Shown: positions 11,501-23,412, counted from the first letter of the stretch. The stretch: 64,000 nucleotides of DNA from Mortierella sp. BCC40632 (GCA_011634665.1 WAEK01000019.1:496001-560000), one strand, 5' to 3'. Notes: generated by a model not told the origin, from the letters alone. Program-made: numbers and translations.

Positions 11501-13711
11501 CTAAAATCCCAGTCATCAAAATTGACCCCTCCGAAATTGTCCGTATCCAGATGTTCGAGTCGGACATCCAGTGGTTCAAAACATTCCGCCCCAGCGGTTT
11601 GGGCTGTGTACTTGTGAGCCAGGATGTATTCAATCCTGTGCAGGACCGATTGAATCCGTTGCCCATCTCCGGTTGGGTCTTTGTCAAGAGCACGGTTGAG
11701 ATCATCGCAGAGCACCAGGATTGTCCGTTTCCATCTACTCTTGCCTACAGTTGCATTCTTGGGATGACTTTTTTTTTTCTCGTGGCCTGACGACTTGAGT
11801 TTTTTCTCTCTGCTTTCGCTCTCTCTCTGGAGCCAGATGGAGCCGCAATAGAAGCAAGAGAGTGTGATCGAGAAGCTTGTCATACATCTGGCCTCCCCAA
11901 AGGTTCTCGATGTTTGTAGCCATTTGCTTCAAGTGCTCACTAACAGTACTTGAACGGCCTCCAACATCTACTGAAAACTTGCTTTTGCCCGATACGAGGT
12001 TACCGACCACACTGCTCCAGACCTGTCGCCTGGCTTTGTTCGCTGCGTTAACTCCTTGAGCTCCGAAGAACCAAGAATACATGAACAGGAGAAAGCTATA
12101 CGACATTAGAGTTGTCGTGTCGCTCTTTTCTCTCGGCTTCCAGGTGCTCTGGCAAAAGGTCAGGAAGGGCCGCAACTGGGAGCAAGGACAGGACAGTCTT
12201 GTCCCGAAACTCGAATCCTGCCGGAAAGACCGACTGGATGTCAAAGGCCATCTTGGTAGATGGATTGATGTAGTGAGTCCCTGATGCGAGCTAAAAAAAA
12301 AGAAAAAAAGAGGTGATATTCATTTGTCAGTAATAGAAAAAAAAAAAAATAATAAAATAAAAATAAAATAAAAATGCAGAGCCATTACCTCATGAACCGC
12401 CTTCGTAGCCAGCACCGAGATTTCCTCACAAACCACCGTCATAGCCTCTTGACTTTTCTCTAGGAGAATTCGGATTCTCTCTTTGTCCTCTGTACAAAGA
12501 TCAGGCCGAAGAACTTGCTGAAGTGTGGCTGTGCAGGATCGGAGCTGTCTCTGATCGGGTCCAGTCTCTTCCTCCATCTCGTAATCACCATCGCTGCCAC
12601 CATCATCGCCATCACCGTTTCTTCCGCTTCCTCTCCTACTACTACTACCTCTTCCTCCTCCTCCACTTGTTCTAGCTGCCGCATCGACTTTTATCGTTCG
12701 AGTCGGCGCGACCCTTCCCTTTTAGACAGCTTTTTTGGTCTTGGCCTCTTCTTCTGCCTCCCATAGTGACTGAAAGTTTGCTTCGAGGTAGCTGTTCCAT
12801 TGGTTGACGGTGCCGTCCTTCCCCAATTTTTTGTCCATAGTAGTCCTAGAAAGATCTCGGGCGGCCACGTTGGAGGCTCTTATGGTATCGAAGGCGGACT
12901 TTTTGATGCATAGAGGAAGTCTCTTTGTTGCAATAAGAGACTGGTAGGCTTCCTTTTGTCTTTGCCCTTTAAGATGCTTCCTTTAATGCGGTTTGCTATG
13001 TAGTCATGCCTGCACAGTATCAAGTGGAGAAGCCATTAGATACACCATGCTTTATGAGGCTATTTCTGCTATCGAGTACTTGAAAAGTACATGTTTAAAC
13101 ATTTACCTTGCTTTTTTGAAGGCTTCCTGGATATCAGCGTCCGCAGGATCGTCTAACTTCCGTTTTTTAAAACCGCTATAGGTTCTTGGGCCTGTGCGGT
13201 AGACCGCCGGGGAGTAGCGGCTATGGTATGGCTGGGCTGGAGGTTCTCCTGGGGTATGTTGTTGGACCGAGTAGTTCTTGGATGGCACCAATGCCAAACA
13301 CTCCCTCGTCCCAAGGTAGGAGTCAACGTGTTGAAGAATACCGATTGACATTGTCGAGTCTTCGCTCCTGAAGACCTTTGTCTTTTTTCGGGTGGAGAAG
13401 ACAAAAATGTCAACGTGTAGCTCTGATGACAATAGTCGGAAATGCAGGTTGCTGTGGGGTGGGATGTCAACTGATGTGTCTCCAATGGTAAGAGTGAATA
13501 GAGGGTTTCGAGATGCAGTGTTATTGAGAAGACTTTGCACGATCGATGTTGTCGCTGGTACCCGAGATGTTTCAAGTGGAGCCATGTCGACGACGATGCC
13601 CTGTCGGCAGAGTGTCTCCATCGTACTTGCCCTGTTTTCCAATTGACAGTGGTCAAGGGACAGAGTACTCTCCAGTCTGGGTGCAAGAGCAGGGTCATGC
13701 CTCTCTAGCAT
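8570..13711 (-). CDS. Fanzor, eukaryotic TnpB-like RuvC nuclease (left copy)
   Basis: Putative RNA-guided DNA endonuclease of the Fanzor family. The C-terminal exons carry Ruv[14 protein letters not shown] (about 9910), [11 protein letters not shown] then [10 protein letters not shown], a zinc ribbon (CAEC..CTNSQC) and Ruv[13 protein letters not shown] (about 8780). Introns at about 9745-9828 and 9185-9259 have GT..AG ends. Upstream are [11 protein letters not shown]...[19 protein letters not shown] (about 10600-10700), three acidic repeats ending FDDWD (about 11225-11560), a basic region, and an N-terminal exon with KKRKLDD, a likely nuclear signal (about 13160). Homopolymer shifts interrupt the frame; most are intact in the other arm. 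A shared shift remains near 9400. The 5' end is uncertain: ATG 13711 is within a frame open further upstream. The RuvC-II Glu is not certain; the E of DEFRTSQTC is a candidate. Confidence 0.85.
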
Positions 13712-13904
13712 GCTCCTCCAGACTCTCAAGAGTCCTGCGCTGTGATCTCTCTTTGCAAAAGAATAATTCAGTGTTGACTCTTAAAGAGCAAAACGATGTA
13801 GTAAATATTTAGCAAGGTGTCAAGTTGAACTGTTGGGGGTCCTTTTTGTGCTTTTTCTTTATTCTTTGCCCTACCATGATAAAAAGAGGAAGAGAGAGCG
13901 TGTA

Positions 13905-13990
13905 TGTGTGTAGTAGTGTATGTGTATAGTGTGTAGTGTGTAGTGTGGATTGTGGATTGTGGATTGTGGATTGTGGAGTGTGGAGTGTGT
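13905..13990. repeat. Simple repeat (GGATTGT and GTGTA units)
   Basis: Tandem GGATTGT heptamers next to GTGTA/GTGTGT tracts, upstream of the Fanzor gene. The mirror copy is at about 25600-25700. No telomere motif is seen. Confidence 0.7.
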
Positions 13991-14389
13991 GTGTGTGCAA
14001 GGAAAGAAAAAGGTCAAGTTCAAGCAGAGCTCTCTTCTCTCTCTTCTCTCATTGTTGAATCCTCTAGTGCGCTGCACTTTGCATCTTCTCACTTTTAATT
14101 TGTCGGTGCCAGAATGGCGCTGGGGAAAATATGAATCATTCTTTTTCCTCACGCTTCAGGGGACCATGCGCAGTGCACGGTCTTCAAACTGACATAATCA
14201 TGAACTGTATGGAGAGAGAGAAAGAGAAGAGGAGAGAGAGAGAGAGAGCTTTTGAACACACATTCCTCAGACTTAAGCTGTTCGTTACGTAGTAGCTCTA
14301 TTTTGCATAGCTGTGGCACGCAGGACCAAGCACTTGTATTCAAACTCCTGCCCTTGCTGAATTGAATATTTCTCAAATTGACCTCTTTT

Positions 14390-14639
14390 CTAAATGGTCC
14401 TTTTTTCAAATCCTACTTTTCCTCGAAATAGTCCTTTTTTTCAAATCCTACTTTTCCTCGAAATAGTCCTTTTTCTAAATAGTCCTTTTTTCAAATACTA
14501 CTTTTTCTAAATAGTCCTTTTTTCAAATCCTACTTTTTTCGAAATAGTCCTTTTTTCAAATCCCTACTTTTTTTTCGATATAGTCCTTTTTTTCAAATAC
14601 TACTTTTTTCTAAATAGTCCTCTTTTTCTGAAATAGTCC
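14390..14639. repeat. About 33-bp tandem repeats at the other end of unit A
   Basis: Roughly eight imperfect copies of a unit like tcctttttTCAAATCCTACTTTTtCGAAATAG, ending exactly where unit A stops at 14639. The inverted copy is 24951-25210. Position and repetition suggest subterminal protein-binding sites, but that is inference. Confidence 0.75.
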
Positions 14640-14658
14640 TTTTTTTTTTTTTTTTTTT

Positions 14659-14957
14659 GGAAAAAGCTATTCTCACATTATATGTGAGCGGCTTATTCTC
14701 AGTCATATGTGAGAATAACTCTCAAAAACTTTTTTTTTCTTAATCTCACATATGTGTGAGACGCTTATTCTCACACATATCTCCTGAAAAAAGGCCTCCA
14801 GCTTACTCTCACACATATCTCAACGTTCTGCTCTCACATTTATCTACAGTCCCAGCTTTTTTTTTCTTCCTTTTTACAGGCCCCGTTAGGGGTTTTATTC
14901 ATTTGTGCGCACCCGTCCCATGTTTTCCAGACGTGGCTATCTAGTCCTCAATCCACC
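14659..14957 (-). repeat. Module L of unit B with LINE tail
   Basis: Near-identical to 4816-5112, including the LINE tail and the GTCCCAGCTTTT junction. It therefore descends from the same LINE insertion event as in unit A. The outermost few bases differ (ggaaaaagct here, ggatgaagata in A). Confidence 0.8.
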
Positions 14958-16663
14958 AAAGGGAAGGAAAAAAGGTAAGTAGGTTGGAGCTCAAGTCTCC
15001 TGCGCAGAACAACGACCCCTATCCTGACAAGTGGTGGGACACAGTGTTCAATCGCACACACCGCCTCCTTAGGTCACCAAAAGAGAGGTCTTTCAACAGA
15101 TAAAGCCAGAACTACGTGGAGCGAAGACGTCAATAAGAAGTGCAAGCGCTGTCTCATCGACTACCCCGGGCAGGAGCCCCGCATAGAGGATCCACGACAC
15201 TCCTTCGCCAACTGCGGAGCAGTGGGGGCCCTCTAGAAGGCCGCCCGCTCTTGGATCGCCACTCTCATCCTGGGCATGATCGTCAACAGTCTGCCTGACA
15301 ACTGCATGCTGGGATGGCCAGAAGCTAAAAGCCTGCCCCTCATCGCAGTACACACACTCAGTGGTCCTGTACGGCATTTGGAAGACTTTTGTCGCCATCC
15401 ACAAGCTACTTCCGGGCCAACCCCAAGAGACGGCTCAGCGGATGATCTCCTCTGGCTCACAGTCAATAGCCTCAAGCTCCGTGCACACACAGCACTCCAA
15501 CAAGCCAAACTCAAGGATAACAAACAACAATCAATGAATCCAAAAGCAGCAGCAACACCAGACGCCAATTACAAGCGGATGCACGAGACTTGGAACCACC
15601 CTCCGTACATTGTGGTGTCCAAGTAGGAAGTGACATTTGGTCGGATGGCCCACCCCTGTCTATGGTCCTTTCTTAGACATGCCAGGGGAATATACTCCTC
15701 CAGCTCCCGCGCAAGACCGAAGCCGCCCGACATCAGGCGTGCTGAAGTTGCTGAGGTCGACCTGCTTGATTAGGAGCCGCTCTCGCAGCTCCTGGACCCC
15801 TCGTACCCCTTTGTCCTAGTTATAGATCCTGCCCTTGACTTGCCCCCTCTGCGGGTGCTCTTTTTGTACTCTGGTCTTTTCCCTCTTCTCTGCATTTGTA
15901 TTTTTAGTAGCTATATCGTTTCTGAGTCGCCCTCACTTTTTTTTCTTTCTTCTCTCTATTCTGTGGTTAGCCTTGAGAACTAGTTGGCTACGTCTGCAGA
16001 TCGTGGGACGGGCGCGCGCTGACAAATAGCCCCCGTCAGACATAAATTTTTGGACTGGTGCGTTTTTCTGGTGCGATTCCCATTTTTAGACGAAACGAAC
16101 CTCCTACCAAAAATGTCAAAGAAAATTCCGCACCTCCTTCCATAAAAGTCAAAAACCATCAAAACGCACCAGGTGCGTTCAGAGCTGAAAACGCACCTGG
16201 TGCGTTTTCACTATGGAATTAGGTTGCTCGGCTTCCAGACTAGCTAGAACGATGGGAGAAGTTGCGTTGGATAGAGGTTTTCCCTATGATCTCTAAAAAT
16301 CTCATAGTTTCGTGATCCCTGATCAACTGCTGAGGATAACAACGTAAACAAAATGGTTATCTATACATAAATCTCAGCCAAGTACTCCTCATGCAATGCG
16401 AAATCTGTCACACTCACTCTTCGGGCATTGTTAAAAAAAAAAAAAACTCCCCTTAGGTATCCTGGGAACCATGGGAACTATGAGCACCTTTGCGTGAAAA
16501 ACCATGCCCATATAAATTTAATCATCCTCTTCTTCTTCCCCCTCCTCCTCCTCCTCCCACTCTTCATCCTTCTCCCACTCTTCTTCGTCTTCTCTGTCTT
16601 CATTTCCGTCTCATTTTTTCTCCTCTCCTCATCTCTCTCCTCCTTACATCGACGTCTCCCTCA

Positions 16664-18259
16664 ATGGAGAACGAACTTCTTGCCTCAACTAGCAACAACA
16701 GCAAGTGACTTCAACATCATTTTACTTTCCGCGTTAGGCTATTGCCAAATGTATCCAGTATTGACAGCATTTCGAATGGATCTTTTTAGATGTTGGCCCG
16801 ATGTACAAGTTTGTTGTTCCGCGCAATACCTCCACTTTTGTTGATATCAGGACGCCAAGCTCTAACAAGATTGTCAAAGGCAAGAAGGACATCGAGCGGG
16901 AGCTAATCCTTCAATGGTTAGAAGACAATAGGAACTTTGGGGCTGTTTTCGGGAGACAAAAGACGCAAGTAGGAGTAAAGGCGGAGACTGCTTCGCAAGC
17001 GTGGGATAGAGCTGCAAAATTCCTTAACAGAGAGGCTAACCTGTCCTTAACTAAGGACAGTGCGAAGCACCGTGTTCTACGATACCGCAAAATATATTAT
17101 GAGACTGCAAGGATGGCCAAACGAACAGGGGCAGGAGTGACAGAAGACGAAGATGATAACTTCGATGAGAAGCTGAATCGACAGTGTTACGGATTTTCAA
17201 GGTGGGAGGCATTGTTTGGTAACAATCCGCATTTAAGCCCCCTGCATGCGAGGCATCATCCGGAAGTGGAATAGTGAGGTTCAAGTCGAGGACCAAAGAC
17301 TACAGTCTTGATGATATCTCGGTTCAGGAGGAGAGTGAGGAGGGTGACAGGGGGGATGAAGGGAAAGTAGGAGCGGAGGAAGAGGAGGAGGGGGGAGGAG
17401 GAGGAGGAGGAGGAGGAGGAGGAGGAGGAGGAGGAGGAGGAGGAGGAGGAGGAGGAGGAGGAGGAGGAGGAGGAGGAGGAGGAGGAGGAGAGGGAGGAGG
17501 GAGGAGGAGGAGGAGGGAGGAGGAGGAGGAGGAGGAGGAGGAGGAGGAGGAGGAGGAGGAGGAGGAGGAGGAGGAGGAGGAGGAGGAGGAAGAAGAGAAG
17601 GAGGAGAAGGAGGAGAAGGAGAGGGACCAAAAAGACGCCTTTACTAAGTACAGGTCCAGAGCTTCGACGCCATCTACACAAAGCACACTCTCGAAGAGAA
17701 GATGTTCACGCGAGCAACCGAAATCATCGAAGGGACCCTCTGAAGAACCCAAAGTGCGAACGAATCGTCCAGCATCATTACACGGCCATCAACCAGCGGG
17801 GAAAGCAAAGGCTAGATATGCTCATGAAATGGAGAGCATATTGGCAAGTAAATTCTCAGGTAATTTCTGGTTCATTCAAAATCTCAATTATGTTTAAATT
17901 ATCTTATTGTATTTGTTCCGCTACTAACGAATCTGGCGCCATGCTAAATAGAAGCGCGCAAGCTTGAGGAAGAGAGATGGATCCGCGAAGACAGTAAGGA
18001 GAAGGAAAGGCAAGAACGCGAAGACAAGAAGGAGAAAGAAAGGCAAGAGCGCGAAGACAAGAAGGACAAGGAAAGAAGAGATCACGAGACGGCCCTCCTC
18101 AAAGGAAAGCTTGCGATGTCAATGCTTCAAAGTGGTATGAAAAGTGATGCGATCGAATCACTTCTTGGCAGTATTTTTGGGGGTGGGATTCCAGTAAACC
18201 CATCTAGTGACTTTGTTTCCACTTCTACCCCTACTGGAGATTACCAAGAGTTAGCTTAG
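16664..18259 (+). CDS. Harbinger DNA-binding (Myb/SANT-like) protein
   Basis: Partner protein of Harbinger transposases, expected to bind the element ends and help nuclear entry. ATG 16664 begins a short exon (MENELLASTSNN); the next exon holds IERELILQWLEDNRNF and a trihelix-like helical region (about 16800-17200). A GGA tract (17390-17590) encodes poly-Gly then poly-Glu. After an intron at about 17858-17951 comes a KE/RED-rich coiled coil and a C-terminus ending TGDYQELA at 18259. The first exon-intron boundary is uncertain. A frame switch near 17270 suggests an indel or a small intron. Identification of the fold is by context. Confidence 0.7.
17390..17590 (+). repeat. (GGA)n microsatellite inside the Harbinger gene
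   Basis: About 200 bp of nearly pure GGA. The copy in B' (about 42165-42370, as TCC) has a different arrangement and length, so the tract is unstable or poorly resolved. Depending on the frame it encodes poly-Gly or poly-Glu. Confidence 0.9.
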
Positions 18260-18349
18260 CCCTTGCTGTACTTATTTCTTTGTCATCAGCCACTGTTTCT
18301 TTCAAACTCTTCCCCGATGGCACATTAAAGAAACAAAGAGTTGTATTAA

Positions 18350-19612
18350 CTATCTATTTTTTGCTCTGTTTGTTTCGAGCGTTGTCTTCTTCAGCGTTTC
18401 GCGGAATGTGATGCCCGGAATGGTAGACTGGAATCTGACAACTGATGACTCTGTATATTGCGACCTCTTCTCTTGCTCCATCATCCATGGGTCGTTTACA
18501 TGGGCCATGATATTGTGAAGTACACAACAAGCAATGACCCATGAGCAAAGATTCTCCATGCCACAGTCATTGTGGAGACGATGTCGTAGCTCTTTCAGCG
18601 ATTGCCAGCGGCCTTTAAGTACCCCGATACAGTGTTCATTTCGGACACGAGAGCAGGCCAAATAAAAATTGAACTCTGTGTTGTCTGGGAGGTCTGCTTT
18701 AGGAGACTTGTAGGCAGGAATGCAGTGCTTCGTTACCGCATAAGCTGAATCTGCTAGGAGATACTCGCCAGGGGAGAAAAACTTCTTGGGGGTTTGAAAC
18801 TGTTCCATTCGCTTAGAAACGGTAGAATCCGCAGCAGAACCTGGACATCCAGTGTGTACTGCGATGATCCGACCATCCATATCACAGACGATCTGGGCAT
18901 TGACTGAATACCTGTATTGAACAAATTAATGTTAGTAAAGGTAGCATAATATAGTATACATCAACATCATATTATTATCTTTACTTTTTTACGATCAAAA
19001 TAAGCAGCGCCTTCTTGGACAGGTTTCTGTGACAATGGGAAAGTAGTTCCATCAATGAATCCAACGCAGCCAGGGAACCCTTCTTTACGCATGCGTCGGC
19101 CATGCTCCTCTCTTTTTCGTGCTTTTCAGGCCACTTGATCCATCTGGGCGCAATAGACACTAGTGCCTTCACCACCCTGTTAGTAAATGCTACAACGGAT
19201 CCAACTCCTACGCCCACATCTGTCGCAATAATCGGCACAGAAGCTCTGCTCCCATAATGTCCTAGTCGTTCAAGAGCAATTGCCAACTGCCAGGCTGGAT
19301 GTGTTTGTTGAAAGTTGGAGTTGTTGAGAAAGACTGGGTGTTGTTCAATCAGCTCCACAATAAATGAAAACCGTACCGGGTTGTGCGGTAGCGTTGACGG
19401 AATTCAGTCTCTGTATATGAGTCGAACTTGACTGTAAAAAAGTGGTCGTCACGCTTTTTTCGGCTGGGCCTATCGAAATAACGGGATTCATTTATAATGG
19501 CGTACTTGATGATGGCCAGGTCCTCCAGGTCCGAGTCAGAGTCTATTAGAGCGAGTGTAAACATATCCATCGCTTCCTTGAGGGCTTCCTGACGCTTCGA
19601 ATTTTGCGACAT
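18350..19612 (-). CDS. Harbinger DDE nuclease (left copy)
   Basis: DDE_Tnp_4-type transposase that cuts the element ends. It starts MSQNSKRQEALKEAMDMF at 19612. The second exon (18880-18350) holds LADSAYAVTKH (second Asp) and RVRNEHCIGVLKGRW (Glu). The first Asp, in GFIDGTTFP, lies at about 19050 but is out of frame in this copy; the right copy keeps it. An intron at about 18912-18985 has GT-AG ends. Near 19360 a T4 run shifts the frame here, while the right arm has T5. The gene converges with the Myb/SANT-like gene. Confidence 0.88.
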
Positions 19613-20275
19613 GGTGGTTGATGCAAGGAGGAGAGAGATGAAGACAAGGAGGAAGACGAAGGGGAAGAAGAAGAAGAAGAAGAGTGGGGAGGAGGAGGAG
19701 GGGGGAAGAAGAAGAGGATGATTAAATTTATATGGGCATGGTTTTTCTCACGCAAGGTGCTCATAGTTCCCATGGTTCCCGGGATACCTAAGGGTTTTTT
19801 TTTTTTTTTTTTTTTTTAACAATGCCCGAAGAGTGAGTGTGACAGATTTCGCATTGCATGAGGAGTACTTGGCTGAGATTTATGTATAGATAACCATTTT
19901 GTTTACGTTGTTATCCTCAGCAGTTGATCAGGGATCACGAAACTATGAGATTTTTAGAGATCATAGGGAAAAAACCTCTATCCAACGCAACTTCTCCCAT
20001 CGTTCTAGCTAGTCTGGAAGCCGAGCAACCTAATTCCATAGTGAAAACGCACCAGGTGCGTTTTCAGCTCTGAACGCACCTGGTGCGTTTTGATGGTTTT
20101 TGACTTTTATGGAAGGAGGTGCGGAATTTTTCTTTTGACATTTTTTGGTAGGAGGTTCGTTTCGTCTAAAAATGGGAATCGCACCAGAAAAACGCACCAG
20201 TCCAAAAATTTATGTCTGACGGGGGCTAATAAAGCCCCCAACAGGGCCTGTAAAAAAAAAAAAAAAAAAAAAAAA

Positions 20276-20435
20276 GGTAAAAGAAAAAGTGGAAGGCGAC
20301 CCAGAAACGAAATAGCTACAAAAAAAAATACAATGCAGAGAAGGGGGGGGATAGAGTACAAAGGGAACCCCACAAGGGGGGGGCAGTCAAGGACAGGGTC
20401 TACAACTAGGGCAAAAAGGTCCGAGAGATCCAACA
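20276..20435 (-). mobile_element. LINE 3' UTR remnant
   Basis: Minus-strand copy of the LINE 3' UTR (complement reads gccctagttgtagaccctg... then tctgcattgta). It abuts the poly(A) end of the plus-strand LINE, so two LINE tails meet here. Confidence 0.65.
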
Positions 20436-20689
20436 GCTGCGAGATCTTATTCTCAGTCGTAACGAAAGATCATTCATTTTATACTGACTTTTTTTTGACT
20501 AGGGTAGCATGTGCATGTGACACGATATAGGAGACCACTTAAAAATGATAAAAGAGTTCAAAAAGAGGATTGCTTCTGTAAACTCGAGCCGGCTCAAACA
20601 TTGGGATTGGCGCACAGATCCCTATTGCGGCATTGGAAGTCTACAACCGGGTTCCTGAAACTCATTTTTATTTACTAGCTGGGATGTAT

Positions 20690-21670
20690 CTAGGATGAAT
20701 CATCATCACCTATTTTTCATGTTAGAAAGTGTCACAAACAGGGTCTTTACTTCCAATCATGTGCTTTAAACTCACCAGTTTCAGAAGACTTGACAAATAT
20801 CCCCATTTCTGGCTCGGGAGACAATGGATCTATTTGACTCCAAGGTGAAGAACCTCGTACTATCAGGCATATTAGAATAGATATCATGAGGAGATGGCTT
20901 GCAATGGCAGCAAAAGTGATCTGTAAGATTACCTGGTGTCGAGGTTTCAAAATAGTTATTGATCGCCCTCAACCTATCGTCAAGACTATCCAGTCTCTCT
21001 CTAACGTAGAGAGTCGCTTAGTCTCTTGGATTGACGCTCTTCTGCCTGCACCAGCTGCTTTGTGACTCTTGAAAGCTCGTCTATGAGGACACGATGGCCA
21101 ATGAAGTGCTCCCTGAGTTGTTGCTCAATCCTATCGCTTCGCTGAGACAATTTGGTGGTAAATTTTTCGTAGTAGGTGGCCATTGTTTGGTTGAAATGCT
21201 CTGTCATGTCTGAATCCGCTACTTCGAGCGATGATGATGGCTGACAAGCAATAAATGTTGAAGGATTGTTGGTCATTTCTTCAGCCGCCTTCTGTGCAAG
21301 CTCGCAGCTATCATAGTGTCGTTTAACTGATGACCTCAAATTGATTGTTGTCATACATAGGCAGCGGTACTGCATCTCGGCGGTGGGGTCTCGTGTGATA
21401 ATGATGTCCTTGTTTATTTTGTTGCAGCGGAATCGGAGGGGCACATCTTGGTGGTATCGCAAAGGTGATCTTCATCCTGTGCAGAGAGAATCCGCGATCG
21501 CCGCTTCTTCAAGAGTCCTTGAGTACACTGGAAATAAGTGCAACCAACCCCCTCGTTGGTCTTTTTTTTTTCGCTTCTTCCGCTGTTGCCGAATCGTCCC
21601 TCACCGCCCTGCTCCTGGGCGACTTGGCTGCCAGAGAGTTCTCTGACTTAGTCGGAGTCTGCTTTGGCAT
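20690..21670 (-). CDS. Zinc-binding, coiled-coil protein of unit B (left copy)
   Basis: I do not recognise the family. ATG at 21670 gives MPKQTPTKSENS, a basic Ser-rich start. A frame change then leads to LRFRCNKINKD, then YRCLCMT..VKRHYDSCE, a possible CxC..H..C zinc site (about 21330). A Gln/Glu-rich coiled coil follows (HFNQTMATYYEKF to LDDRLRAINNYFE, about 21190-20960). Two introns near the 3' end give an exon SPEPEMGIFVKSSETG and a last exon DDDSS before the stop at 20690. The shift near 21480 is present in both arms, so it may be an unrecognised intron. Possible transposon accessory protein, by context only. Confidence 0.55.
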
Positions 21671-21693
21671 AAGAGGTGAGGCAGAGAAGCGTG

Positions 21694-21734
<41 letters not shown>

Positions 21735-21954
21735 GGAGAGAGGGAGGAGGGAGAATATGTGTATGTGAGTGGGAATGTGTGTGAGTGAGTGCGTGTAGAA
21801 GAGAAAGAGAGTAAGCGAGAAAGAGAGAGACTACCACTTGAACTTACCTCCTTGTATAAATCTTGGTTCTCACGCTGGTCTCTCGTTCCACTCCTCTATG
21901 AACACCCCAGCCCCTTCTTTTGAACATCCTGTTTCCTTTTGTCTCCTTTCTCTG

Positions 21955-23412
21955 AACAACCATGTACTTCTCTGAACAACCATGTACTTCTCTGAACAAC
22001 CATGTACTTTCTTAAACAACCATGTACTTTTCTGAGAAGCCACATACTTTTTTCTTAAATACCACATACTTCCCATTTCCTTTTTTTTGCTGTACGCCCG
22101 CTTCTCTGTTTTACCCATCTTTTTATCTGCTGTAATGCCCACTTTTTTGTACATCTTTGTTTCCTTCTCTGAAAAACTTTCTCCTTCTCTGAACAACCCT
22201 CCTTTTCTTGAGTAACCATAGACTTCTCTTTGAACAACCCTCCCCTTCTCTGAGTAACCATAGACTTCTTTCTGAACAACCCTCCCCCCCCTCTCTGAAA
22301 AACCACATTTCTCTGAGTAACTATACACTTTTCTGAGTAACCCTCCCTTCTCTGAACAAACCCTTTCTGAACAACCCTCCCCTTGAATGAACAACCCCCC
22401 CTTCTCTGAGCAACCATAGACTTCTCTGAACAACCACACACTTTCTGAACAACCACATACTTTCTGAGCAACCATAGACTTTTCTGAGCAACCATATACT
22501 TCTCTGAGCAACCACATACTTTCTGAGCAACTATACACTTTCTGAGCAACCCTCCCCTTCTCTGAACAACCCTCCCTTCTCTGAGCAACATAGACTTCTT
22601 CTGAGCAACCATATACTTTTTTTGAGCAACCCTCCCTTTCTGAACAACCCCCTTTTTCTGAGCAACTATAGACTTCTTTGAGCAACCATAGACTTCTCTG
22701 AGCAACCATAAACTTCTTGAGAAAAACCATATACTTTCTGAGCAACTATACACTTTTGAGCAACCCTCCCCTTCTCTGAACAACCCCCTCCCTTTTCTGA
22801 GCAACCATAGACTTTCTGAACAACCCTCCCCTTTTGAGCAACCATAGACTTTCTTGAAAACCACATACTTTCTGAGCAACTATAAACTTTCTGAGCAACC
22901 CTCCCTTTCTGAGCAACCCCCCCTTCTCTGAACAACCCTCCCCTTTTGAACAACCCCCTTTCTCTGAGCAACCATAGACTTCTCTGAACAACCACACACT
23001 TTCTGAACAACCACCTCTTTCTGAACCATAGACTTCTCTGAGCAACCATATACTTTCTGAAAACCACATACTTTCTGAGCAACTATACACTTCTCTGAGC
23101 AACCCTCCCCTTTCTGAACAACCCTCCCCCTTTCTGAGCAACCATAGACTTCTCTGAACAACCCTCCCTTTTCTGAGCAAACCATAGACTTCTCTGAGCA
23201 ACCATATACTTCTCTGAGCAACCCCCCCCTTTTCTGAACAACCCTCCCTTTTCTGAGCAACCATAGACTTTCTGAGCAACCATATACTTTCTGAGCAACC
23301 CCTCCCCCCTTCTCTGAACAACCCCCCCTTCTCTGAGCAACCATAGACTTCTCTGAGCAACCATAGACTTCTCTGAGCAACCATAAACTTCTCTGAGCAA
23401 CCATAAACTTTC
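21955..23412. repeat. 20-bp minisatellite (left copy)
   Basis: About 70 units; the complement reads cagagaagtctatggttgct, with variants cagagaaggggagggttgtt and cagagaagtgtatagttgct. This copy has many one-base losses compared with the right arm. Because 20 is not a multiple of 3, the same units are read in all three frames, giving a 20-residue protein period (SEKSMVAQRSLWLLREVYGC). It shows neither the spacers nor the repeat pattern of a CRISPR array. Confidence 0.92.

Larger units (their letters stand above)
4816..14639. repeat. Array unit A (left copy)
   Basis: A 9.8-kb segment whose reverse complement is 24951-34790 (mirror positions sum to about 39606). It starts GGATGAAG and ends TAGTCC, flanked by A10 on the left and T19 on the right. 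It carries, all on the minus strand, the Fanzor gene, the MULE transposase and the hairpin module L at the 4816 end; tandem 33-bp repeats lie at the 14639 end. Identity to the other arm is very high, with scattered one-base indels. Confidence 0.9.
16028..20227. mobile_element. PIF/Harbinger element with AAT target duplication (left copy)
   Basis: A 4200-bp element. Terminal inverted repeats begin AGCCCCCGTCAGACATAAAT at 16028 and end with the complement at 20227. AAT precedes it (16025-16027) and follows it (20228-20230), a 3-bp target duplication; joining the flanks restores a LINE-like gacaAATAAAgcccc. Two palindromes of ACGCACC(A/T)GGTGCGT lie near each end (16163-16179 and 16188-16208). 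Two genes converge inside: a Myb/SANT-like protein (+) and the DDE nuclease (-). This is the standard Harbinger two-protein layout. Confidence 0.88.
14975..20275 (+). mobile_element. LINE 3' fragment interrupted by a Harbinger insertion
   Basis: Matches the 3' portion of the LINE at about 3685-4800 (zinc-knuckle region, then 3' UTR), running 14975-16027. It resumes at 20228-20275 with aataaagccccc..acagggcctgt and an A run. The zinc-knuckle region is frameshifted, so this is a dead copy. The Harbinger element sits inside the LINE's final 3' sequence, so the LINE is older. Confidence 0.75.

Noticed and set aside
4816..14957. Module L copies as LTRs of a retrotransposon 9.8 kb long
   Set aside because: L is in direct orientation at 4816 and 14659, but no gag, RT, integrase, primer-binding site or TG..CA ends are seen, and the genes between are Fanzor and MULE.
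17256..17752. Minus-strand poly-Ser/Pro/Leu frames over the GGA tract
   Set aside because: Shadows of the GGA repeat inside the Harbinger gene; the plus strand carries the gene.
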